A stretch of 64,000 nt of DNA from Yponomeuta sedellus (taxonomy: Eukaryota; Arthropoda; Insecta; Lepidoptera; Yponomeutidae): positions 23,909,714-23,973,713 of the forward strand of contig OW203725.1 in NCBI GenBank assembly GCA_934045075.1. The letters run 5' to 3'. This document shows, piece after piece, positions 40,005 to 52,000 of the stretch. Made by a program: the position numbers and the translations under genes. A model generated the notes under the pieces. That model was not told the DNA's origin. It did no database searches and saw only the letters and a program-made list of their open reading frames with translations. Each line of letters opens with the position of its first letter. The first letter of the stretch is position 1.

Positions 40005-43000
40005 GTCAGTGTACTATTACTAGAACTTATAAAATGCCTGCCCGACCCGATTTTAATCCCTACCACCTATTTGTCTTTCAGAATTCAAACTTTCCCAATC
40101 GCACACAGAGTCTCGTCAGTTCTTCCCGAAACCGGTGGAAAAAGCTGATGATGATTTAGTTGTGATCTACAACAGGGTCCCGAAGACCGGCTCGACGAGT
40201 TTCGTCGGCGTTGCGTATGATTTGTGCAAGAAAAATCACTTCAAAGTGCTGCATATCAACATCACTGCTAACATGCATGTGATGTCTATTGCGAACCAGT
40301 ATAGGTTCGCGCAGAACGTTACTAAGTGGGAAGAGATTAAGCCAGCACTCTATCATGGCCATATGGCTTTTCTTAACTTTGAACGGTGAGTATGTCAATA
40401 TAAACAAAATAACTTCCACACAACAACATCAGGCGCTCTGGTACTAAACATGACTATTGTGTGCTATGGTAACCAGGAAGAGACATCACAAACATGGAAG
40501 TACGCCTAGATTGAGGCCATTTGTACAAACTCCAGAGGGAATCAAACCCAAAACCTCCAGCACGGGAATCAGATGTGATACCACTGACCAACTTGGCTGT
40601 CATGGTTGATCAAATAGGTAACATGGTTTAATTATGGGCTTTGTCTCTAATCAATCGTCAACCTGGAGGTATTACTTAAGGTTAAGATTTATTTTAGTTA
40701 TTTATCTTATTTCTACAGCTTACTATTTTAACAGGATATAGCCCTAATGCAACTCATTAATATTGAGAGGTATGACAAAACTGCAAAGAGGTATGACAGA
40801 ACAGTGGTAAGTGAAACAACTGCCAATGTTACAGCTAGTTTTACATATTTTCGTAATGGGCCCTGTTTTGTACAATAAGTTTTGTTCCATTAGTCCTGGA
40901 GGTATTGGCCAATCGGGTGGACCACCCCATACAGCTCTACTGGGTGTCGATGCATGTAATGCTGACAGGGAGCAGAGTTGGCTGGGACTGAGTAAAGTAA
41001 TATAATTTTTAGGTGTGCATAGCATAAGTCACCATCATTACTATAAGAACTATATGGGCATTGCCTGAAAAAAATACAATACAATTATGTACCATCAATC
41101 ATGATGTCATTCTTAAATGCAATGACAACAACAACTATAAATAGGTGGGTACATAGCAACTTATTGCAGTAAATAATATAATTCCTATAATGTCACTTAA
41201 AACATTATTACATTGGACCTAATGATAGTAATTTTGCAATAGGTATTTCCTTGGGTATATTCATATAAAGGCACCACTAATGTTTGCTTATGATATGTAA
41301 ATGTTTTAATGTTGTATTTCAACGTAAAGTAGGTGTTCTTAAATTTAGGCACTCACTTCTTTACAAAATGTGTCTATCCCATACGTACTACCGTATAACA
41401 TATTTCCCATCAGCATTTACCAATGACTTTGTCTTTTAAGTTATGTACATTTTGTGAAATTATAGTAGCAATACCAGTCGCTGACGGTGAAGGAAAGCAT
41501 CATAAGGAAACCCTAGTGTCTGAAGTGTTAACGTACCTCAGCGCTTCCGTACATACAATGGCCCAATTATGAGGCTAAGTGCGGAAATCTCAGGTGTAAC
41601 TAAACTAACATAACCCCGTAATTATGCATCAGGAAAAGGGTGGCTTTGCTCGTCAATATTAACAGTGTTTACTGTAGAAAAAACTTTGTAAACGTAATAT
41701 TTTTTACTTTTTGTGTAGCCTATTATTACTCGTATATAGGTCCCACTGTTGCAGCGTGCAGGCCTTCTCTCAGTATGGGTTAATTACCACCCGTGCCCAC
41801 CACAGATTGTCAATTTCAAGCGCTGACGTATGTGAACACTATTGTGGGTAATTAGAAAATGTAATATTTTACAGTAATGGTTTTTAGTGATAAGCATACA
41901 TTTCTTTGAATCTTTATGTGCTTTTCATGTGTTGTTTATTATAATATTGACGGCCTCGGTGGCGCAGTGGTTTAGCACACTGACTGTGAAACGGAAAGTC
42001 TCGGGTTCGATCCCCGGCCGGGTCAAACTAGGAAACGAACTTGTCTAGTGTGTCTCGGGTCTTGGATGTTATCTATGTATTTATTGTATTAAATCTATCG
42101 TCTAGTTAGCACCTATAACACAAGTCATTTAGTTGTACTTAGTATAGGGCTAACGAGATCTGTGTAATATGTCCGTAAATATTTATTTATTTATATGAAA
42201 TAATATTTGGTTAAAAAAAATCTAAAGTTGGATATCTCCTTGTAAATGGTGTAAGCTTACAATGTAACCTGTACTTTCCTCTCGACCCGACGTATAGAGC
42301 AAAGTACAGTCTGTTTGCTTTTAGAATATAACTCAGGCTCTAGAGTAGCCTTCGGTTTTCGTCGAAAGCACACGATTGTAAAACTGCTTCCTGCTCTGTA
42401 TAAAATTATTCTTCATTATTTTGAAAAGTTATGTAAAGTTGCCAACCCGGACTTGGCCCCCGTGGTGGAGTATGGCCTAACCTTTCTGCGATGCAGGAAG
42501 AGACCCGTGCCCCAGCAGTGGGGACATACAAGGGTTGATAACGATGTAAAGTTAAGTGTCATATTAGTTCCGATATTTATATTACACGAATATATCCGAT
42601 AGTATTCTAAAAGCTAACAGACAGTGTGTTTTCCTTGACTGTTAAGGAAGTTGATGTAACAATAACGTAACGTAGGTTGTTACAATTTCAGGTTAGGAAC
42701 CTCCGTGCGGCCCGTGTACATCAACCTGATAAGGAAGCCGCTGGATCGGCTCGTCTCATACTACTACTTCCTGCGGCATGGTGACAACTTCAGACCGCAC
42801 CTCGTGAGGAAAAAGCATGGCGATAAAATGGTAAGTTGTTAATCTAATCGATTCGAAGCGATTTTGTAATGTATTTTCTAATGTTAACACGAGCACTAGA
42901 CATAATTAAAACTGTTTCTATACGGATTTATGCTCGTTTATTACACTATTTCTATTTTTAATGCACTAACCCGTGCTAAGGAACAAATTTAAAAACCTAT

Positions 43001-46000
43001 TTAGAGGCTAAAAATTTCACCCATGCCGGGATTCGAACCCGCAACCTCTGGCTGTCCGTGCCAGAATGCCGGCATGGGTGAAATTTTTAGCCTCTAAATA
43101 GTTTTTTAAATTCGTTTATTACATTTTTACAATTTTTGGACGTCATCCGAGACCACGGCACCTGTAAAAGTGCCGAAACGTCGGAAAATTGTAAAAATGT
43201 AATAAACGAGCATCAATCCGTATGGAAACAGTTTTAATTACGATTTTGTAATGGACAAAAAGGCTGTTGAAAAAGTTTTTTTTTTCCTCTCTGTATCTGC
43301 TATCAGCCCTTGTTTGGCTAATCAGATGGTTTCTGGGTAGATCTGGCGTTAAGAGTATAGTCATTAAAATTTTGACTATACATCCTCATTATACTATTTT
43401 TATTTTTAATGCACTAACCCGTGCTAAGGACAAATTTAAAAACCTATTTAGAGGCTAAGAATTTCACCCATGCCGGGATTCGAACCCGCAACCTCTGGCT
43501 ATCCGTGCCAGCGCTCTACCAATTGAGCCAATGGGCGACTCCATCCGATACATCCTCAGTAGATTTGTCATCAATGACGTGTTTTCGCTTCAGTCGCCTG
43601 ACAAAGTTAAAGAGGGAAATAGAGCTTGGTTGATTAAGGCCGGTATTACAGAACGATGCTCAAGCACAGATTGATCTCAGATCGCCCAATCATTACTTGA
43701 GCGCTGAATCGATGCTCAAGCACTCCCTTTATTTTCAAACAGTTCTTGAGTAGAGATCAGCCAATCACTGCTTAAGTAGAGATTCAGAACTGCAATCAGA
43801 TTGTCTATGATCAAAGTTTGTTTTCTATGACAAGAAAAATACAAGTGTAGATTTTTATTCCGTTTTACGCATGTTACAAAAACGTGACGATGAAACTTAG
43901 TAAATTATGTCAAATATACAGAGGAAACTAAAATAATCTTTATGTATTCGTAAATAAAATGTTGAAAGTTTCTTTATTTAGTTATTAGTTTGTAATGAAC
44001 CGTATATTTAAAGGAAGCAAAACGCTCACGCTTCTTGTTTATTTATTCGCTTTGAGTACAGAACGGAACGTAACAAATGTCGATAAAATAATTCTCTTGC
44101 TTGACGTCTGTCTCTTTATTTATGTTTACTAAATACGTAGTAACGTAGTCGGTGTGGTTTAGTTTGAACATTAATCACTGTTTTGAAACGAGATGTGAAA
44201 AAATGAGAACAAGGAACTTCACCATAGTGGAAAGAATCCTCCTTGTGGAACATAAAAAGTCAACTTCACTGCAGTGGAGAGGGTCCTCCTCGTAGAAGAC
44301 AAAAACTCAACTTCATCGCGGTGGAGAGGAACCTGCTCATGGAACATAAAACTTCAACTTCACTGCAGTAGAGAGGAACCTGCTCATTGAACATAAAACT
44401 TCAACTTCACCGCAGCGGAGAGGAACCTGCTTGTTGAACATAAAACTTCAACTTCACCGCAGTAGAGAGGAACCTGCTCATTGAACATAAAACTTCAACT
44501 TCACCGCAGTGGAAAGGAACCTGCTTGTTGAACATAAAACTTCAACCTCACCGCAGTGGAGAGGAACCTGCTCATTGAACATAAAACTTCAACTTCACCG
44601 CAGTGAAGAGGAACCTGCTCGTTGAACATAAAACTTCAACCTCACCGCAGTGGAGAGGAACCTGCTTGTTGAACATAAAACTTTAACTTCACCGCAGTGA
44701 AGAGGAACCTGCTCATTAAACATAAAACTTCAACTTCACCGCAGTGGAGAGGAACATGCTCGTTGAACATAAAACTTCAACTTCACCACAGTGAAGAGGA
44801 TCCTCCTCGAGGAAGATAAAAAAGTCAACTTCAACACAGCGGATTTATATGATAATAATATGTTTCAATTATTTCCAATTTTATGAGCAATAAAAAAGCT
44901 GAGATTGTTTTACTGATTATTTTATTTATTCCTTTTGTGACTGTCATGTTGTCCTAGCCGCTAAGGCGCTTGGTTACCAAGACCGAGCTTGTGGGTTCGA
45001 TTCCCACTGTGGGCCTATATATTTGTACAAGTGGCCACAGTCTCGGTGTACTTTCATGTTTGTGATGTCCTTGCCTGGTTATCATAGTAGGTACAGGATA
45101 TGGGTCTTGCGTGAAACTTATTCAATGAAACCACCCCAATATTAATGTAATTGTTTTTGCACATAAACACTTATTAGAATCCATGCAGTAGGGGTCTTGA
45201 GCGTCCCTTAAATGCCTAAGGGGCTGCTGCTATCATTAACTATTTCGTCATAGTAATCAAGGTGTTCGAATATATGAATTTTGCAATAAATATTCCAAAT
45301 TGACAATTATAATAACTGGCCGATCGACTCTCAAGCGTGGTTCCGACCACACTTGAGTAAATACAGATTTGATCTTTACTTAAGTAGAGATTGCTACCCA
45401 AGTATCGTTCTCGAATTAGCTATTACTCAGTTGAGTCGCGCTTGATGAATCTCGACTCAAGTAACGTTCTAAAATTAAATCCATACTCAAACCTAGTCTT
45501 AAGTAGAGATTGGCGCTTGTGTACGCTTCTGTAATACTGGCCTTTATGAAGTTTTGTACCGTTTTCTAGTTAGTACCATTTTTCACAAAATCCACGAGTC
45601 ACCCACCACAGCTTAGACCCGTCCTGTGTGGTGATCACTTTGAAATATTAGTTACTATAGCTGTGCCGCACGGTGTTACACGCGGTTTACCGATTTTCCC
45701 ATGGGAATAAGATATTTTCCCGCAGTAAAACGTAGCCTAAGGGTTAATCCAGGGTGTCAGCTAACAACATACCAAATTTTATTAAAATCGCTCTAGCCGT
45801 TTAGATGTGAAGAAGTAACAAACATACACACTCACAAACTTGCGCCTTTATAATATTACGTAGTGTGAAGTGTCATGTGGTCTCGACTGACACCTAAACA
45901 AAATGTAACGATTTCCTTTAAACTAATTCTAACTTGATTGGCCACCTTTATAGAAGTTCTTCCACTTTTTGCCTTTTGATAAACAATTTGAAATATGGCG

Positions 46001-49000
46001 AATTAGGTCTATACTTTCTTCTGTCGCAACCAGAAATTTTGGGAAGTTACAAAGTCTTGATTCGAAAACAAGTTGCGAAAAGAGAACAACAAGTATTCTT
46101 TCGCAACTGGTTGCTAACAAAGACTGTTTCTTCTTCTTTCGCCACTGGTTACGAACAAGGACTTTTTCTTCTTTTTTCGCAACTGATTACGAATCTTGGT
46201 TGCGAAAACGGCCGAAAGGATCGTTACACACAGTAGTGTATAGTTAAATAGTTTGTTAAAATTATGCTGTGCATTTGGCAAAAGTGATGTCTCGCATTTG
46301 ACATGGAAAATGATCTAATATGGACGATACTCTATTGCGTGGTCGAGCTGCAATTTATTAATCGCTAACTGCCAGATCATACATACATACACACACAACC
46401 TCACACCTGTATCCCAGAGTGGTGGGCAGAGACCAGGGACTGCCACTTGCCACGATCCTGACAGATCACCTTCGCTTCATCAACATCCATAAGTCGTTGC
46501 ATGCACGCAGGTTCCGGGTACTTTTTATCTGCCAGATCAGTTTCTAATAAATACATTACTACAAATACTACATGCAAGGAATTACGTACGCATGTATTTT
46601 CAATATCTTTGCTGTCCTAGCCAGGGGCGGATCTTGAATTTGTGGGGCCCTTAGCTGAAACTACTTACGGGCCTATCTAAGTAGGTACTCAACTATAATT
46701 TATATATATATATTATTATTATATATTCTTTATTGCACAAAAAAACATAAATATTAATTAGTAATACAACATACAGTATTAGTAATACAAAAGGCGACCT
46801 TATTGTTGTGGTAGCAATCTCTTCCAGGCAACTTTTGGGTGAGAGAGAAATCGAAATAGTGATAGAATATAAAAAAAAACGAAACCAGCATGAAAACATC
46901 CTTCCTTAAATCAATTCATAAAAGTATGCAATTTTTTATCAATATTTTCTTATGACGTTATCACTATCACGTAAAAATATCGTCCGTAAACCGACTTTTC
47001 AGACAACCATTTTTTAAATTCAAATTATCGCCTACTGTTTTTAGCGGGATCTGGGGGCCCCTTGTAACCTCGGGGCCCTGGGCTGCAGCCCAAGCAGCCC
47101 TTAGGTAGATCCGGCCCTGGTCCTAGCCAATAACAACGTTATCATAATAATCACTGAGTTACGTTATTCTTACTAATTATTTATTTATTAAGGAACGCCA
47201 CCAGGCTACAATCAATAAACTAGTAACAAGTCTCTGTTGAAATCACTGTTATGCATCCCAGCTAGAGGCATCATCCACAACATTTGCAGAAATTAAAATT
47301 TATACAAATAACAATCGTAGTCGCTGAAGCAATATACTCCATTCAAACTTAACAACTAATTTAATTTTAGCCTCTAAATAGGTTTTTAAACTAATTTAAA
47401 ACTAACTGCTTCTGTTATGTATGCTGTGTTTATCTATAATTAGTTATACATGTAGTTCAACATAAGTTCATATAAATTGTTAGCACGTAAGGATGTATAC
47501 ACTGTTGGTAAACCTAATTAAATAAATAAATAATTTAGTGTACTTGACTCACAACACGTAGCATGATTTTGTTCATGAATTTCATTGAAAATTATACTAT
47601 TTTTATTTTTAATGCACTAACCCGCGCTAAGGACAAATTTAAAAACCTATTTAGAGGCTAAAAATTTCACCCATGCCGGGATTCGAACCCGCAACCTCTG
47701 GCTATCCGTGCCAGGGATAGCCACGGATAGCCAGAGGTTGCTTTAAATCATTGAAAATGTCCAGATCCTTAATTTTCTCATTAAATTCTTGTAGTTTCCC
47801 ATTAAATTAATTTGATTACAATCTCATGCCGCGCATCAAATAACGAGAGGTTATGAGTTGAACTCTTTGTAAAGAATTCGTCATGCTATGGTCTCTTAGA
47901 ACAAACGATTCAAAAAATAACTCTAGCGCCATCTAGCGGTTATGACCAATACTACTATAAGCAATGCTGTCGCTGTTTATATGACGTCCTTGCCACTTTA
48001 AATAACATTTTCGTTCAGGTAGAAAATATTACTAGTTTGATTGACGACAATTTATGATTTTTAAAATGCTATACAAAACCAAATTCTTTGTTTTGTTTTT
48101 TAGACTCACTTAGAGATTAATTGGGTTTCGGATGCACTTAATATTTTAAATTTTATAGGGTATCTGAAATAAAGGTAATATCTATATAGATTTCACATGG
48201 CTACACTTTGTGCAAAACGTCAAATTGCAAAAAATTGAAAAGTTTTCTTAACTTTTCGAGCAAAACTTTGTTACTCTTTCGTTTTTCTTTTAGAATTTCT
48301 TTTATTATTTATCTCGTTGTGTAACGCTGTTGAGTTGAACAATACTTCCTCCAGCTTTCACTTGTATCTCATTGTGTAACGCTGTTGAGTTGAACAATAC
48401 TTCCTCCAGCTTTCACTTGGATCTGACTTTTGTGATGAGATAGGACTCCATGTGCAGTGACAATATGAGAAAGGACTCCTTGAGCAGTGACAATATGAGA
48501 TAGGACTCCTTGTGCAGTGACAATATGAGATAGGACTCCTTGTGCAGTGACAATATTTATAACACCTGCGGATATGTCGCATAAAAGATGTTGTGTGGCT
48601 GGTTGCACAATGCATGTATCTGAAGGTAAGTAGGTGTAACCTAGAGTATTGAAGGCAGAAAATAGTCTACAATAGAAAATAGAACAATAGAAAATAGGTT
48701 GCCATTTCCAAAAAAATTAATTGAATTGAGTACATATTGAAGATAGCTATAGAAAGACCATAATCATAATTGACCATAAACTCATGAACTGTTGTTTTTT
48801 TTCTGTTCAGGTACCCTGCACTATTTCCCAAATCCCGTTAGAGATGCTGAACGCTTTGAAACATGGAAAGCACGAATTGGAGCAGATATAATTGGCCTAG
48901 ATGACCAATACATATTTTCGAACAGAAGAGTATGTCAAAGATATTTCGAAAATATTTATCACGGCTGCAAGAACAGGCTTATTAAAAATGCTGTTCCCAC

Positions 49001-52000
49001 TCTGTTCCTACCAGGTTTGCATAAGAAAATTATAATTAAATTATAATTAAAAGTATAATATTGTTATATACAATTTAGCAGTAAATTCTAGGGTCAGCGG
49101 ACTAAAGCACATTAGTCATTTGACATTTCAGTGCAAAATGTATGAAATAATTTTTTTATTTGGTCTTTAGTCCACCGACCCTAGAATTGTGATTTTTCAA
49201 TTGTTTCATCTAGTATATTTATGGTTTATTTACAGTGGACATACAATGCTGCATGATTCCGAACCCTGATTCAGTGCCGATAGATGCAGACCAATCCACT
49301 TCTTGTGGATCTAGGACAGGTAAAAGAATGTTATTAATTTTAATATCCTGTTTTAGGGTGTGAGTTTCACCTAGTATAATTATGGTTTATTTACAGTGGA
49401 CGTACAATGCTGCACAATTGTGAACCCTGATCCAGTGCCGATAGATGCAAACCAACTCACTTCTTGTGGATCCAGAGCAGGTAAAAGAATGTTAATAATT
49501 TTAATATCCTATTTTAGGGTGTAAATTTCACCTAGTATAATTATGGTTTATTTACAGTGGACGTACAATGCTGCATAATTGTGAACCCTGATCCAGTGCC
49601 GATAGATGCAAACCAACCCACTTCTTGTGGATCCAGGGCAGGTAAAAAAATGTTAATAATTTTAATATTCTGTTTTAGGGTGTGCATATTGATGATACAT
49701 TATTAACCAAAAATATATCTGATTACAGGCAAACACTCCGATTACAGGCCAAAAGGACCACAGTTTGCGACAGTGAAACAGATTTAATAAAAAAGCTGCA
49801 AGCAACTATGTTCGAATAAAAAAAGGATGTAGAACAAGGCAAACTGGCATACAAGTTTCTGTGTAGAAACATCTACCTATAAGAATAAAGCATTTTAAAT
49901 CAATCTTTTTTGTTTCATTTTGATTTTGCTTAGTAAAAAAATTTGGTGGTCCAAAATGGAAACAATGTATGTGGATGATACTAAAAATTGTAATCCACAT
50001 GCAAGTGTTTCCATTTCGGACCTTTTGGTACCTATAAATAAAAAGTAATTTCAGACTGTACTTTGAATTTACCGCCTATTCAGTTTTTAGTACCAGTCAT
50101 GTCCGCCGTAAGCAGCACTTTCGTACCCCAGAAAAATACGAGAGAGACCTATCTATTTGTATAGTAATCTTTGGAATTCGTGATTCGCCCCATAAAGTAT
50201 TATGGACTAAGGACTACTAGCGAAGACATCTCAAACGATCTGGTTTAGTCGTGTAAGTGTGTACGTATTTAAAAACCTATTTAGAGGCTAAAAATTTTAA
50301 AAGTTGCCGGTTCGAATCCCGGCATAGGTGAAAATTTTTAGCCTCTAAATAGGTTTTTAAATTTGTCCTTAGCACGGGTTAGTGCATTAAAAATAAAAAT
50401 AGTATATGTGTGTACGTAGCATGTTCGATTTTATGTTCCATCATAACTTCTAAACCAATCCTCAGATTTCGACAATAATATCTCGAACGATTCGTCATAA
50501 TTACGCCAAGTTGCATCGGCTACATAACAGCCTAAATCTGACAAAAACTTAACAAAATTTACGATTTCTTTTGTTCACAAAAAAAATCTCTTACGTAATT
50601 TTAGTTTACATACAGTAGAGAATATTCTATCTAGGTATCTATCTATATCTGTTCCCTCCGGGCGAATAGAGTAATGATAGATAGATAGAGAACACTTCAT
50701 GGTACACAAAAAAGGGAATTACACAGATATATCTTAACTTAAGAGTACAGACGGCGGACTTATCCCTAAAAGTGATCTCTTCCGGACAACCTTTGTATGG
50801 ACTAGAGCAAAACATTGGAGAAGGAAGTAGATGTAGAAACAAGTCAAGTTATTTCCGATATATATGAGTTGTACATGCTTAATTGAGAAAGTTATAAGAT
50901 AATACAACATTCCTTTCGTATGTTATCCAACATTCCTTTGTCAAAACATGCTGAGCTCTTTAATCTGAGTCAGAGTATACCTACAAATAAATACATCCCT
51001 AAGTAGATAAGAAGTTACCGCAATGATGTCATTAGATGCGCAGGAAATAAATCTAATAATATTACTCGACGTGTGGCCTTTGCACACAAGTGCTGTACAG
51101 AATAGTGAGTAGCTTAGAGTTATACGTACGATTGAGTACAGTACAGACGACAGCGGATCAAACTTCACATTTTGTAAAATCATCCCTAACCTAACCCTAA
51201 ATCATCTCACTCGTGGCCTAGTCGAATCGTCGTCGTCGTCAGGCTATTCTAGTCCACTGCTGGACATAGCCCTCCCCTAATGAGCTCCATAGCGCCCTGT
51301 CTTCAGCTTGCCGCATCCAGCATCTGCCTGCAGTTTTTCGCAGATCGTCATCCGACTAGTCGAATCGAGTGATTAGAATCAATCACTTGAGCTAAGCAAC
51401 AATAGACGCGATCAGGTTTACGATGGGTGACCGTCCCGTGACAACTGCTAGTGGCATTTTTTCCGAGCGCTTCCGTGCTTCGCAAGGCACTTTAATATGT
51501 TGGTGCCGGCTGTCATGGAACGGTGGTCGTTAAGCCATGTCAGATGCCTTATGGGCGGCTCTATAACTTCTGACAGTAAGGCCCGCCACTGTCTTACAAT
51601 CCTCCACCAACCCGGACTTGTCCCCCGTGGTGGAGTATGGCCTAACCTTCCTGTGATGTATACATATAAGGGTTGACATCGTAGGGTTCCCTAACGTAAC
51701 TGAGTAGAATGCACGTACTCGTATCCGAACTTAAGAGCAAATTCCGGTTCAAAATACTTTACAAAAAGTACATGCTTGATATTCAAAAGGGGCTGGTCGT
51801 GAGTCGCTGCTAATCTGATTATGATCTGGTAAGATAAATAAATTATATATATCTTTTTATATATCTCTTCTATTTTTTTTTTCTAGTATATTATTCTAAG
51901 TATAGTCTGTATATTGCCTATTTTACCTTTATATCACCTTTAATCCCTTGCTTTGAACACCACTTTTTCATCTGATTACATACAAATTTTTTTTTTTTTT

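Larger units (their letters stand above)
43637..45543. mobile_element. PIF/Harbinger-like non-autonomous element with internal minisatellite
   Basis: TIRs aggccggtattacagaa (left) and, inverted, aggccagtattacagaa (right), flanked by TTA at 43634-43636 and 45544-45546. Subterminal regions repeat actcaag and cttgag motifs. No transposase. The interior has a 47-bp minisatellite and a SINE. Confidence 0.78.

Noticed and set aside
41949..42025. tRNA gene
   Set aside because: Good A and B boxes, but the segment is the head of a SINE with body, ATTT tail and target-site duplication.
44215..44835. CRISPR-like regular repeats
   Set aside because: The 47-bp units are contiguous, without unique spacers, in a eukaryotic intron; it is a minisatellite.
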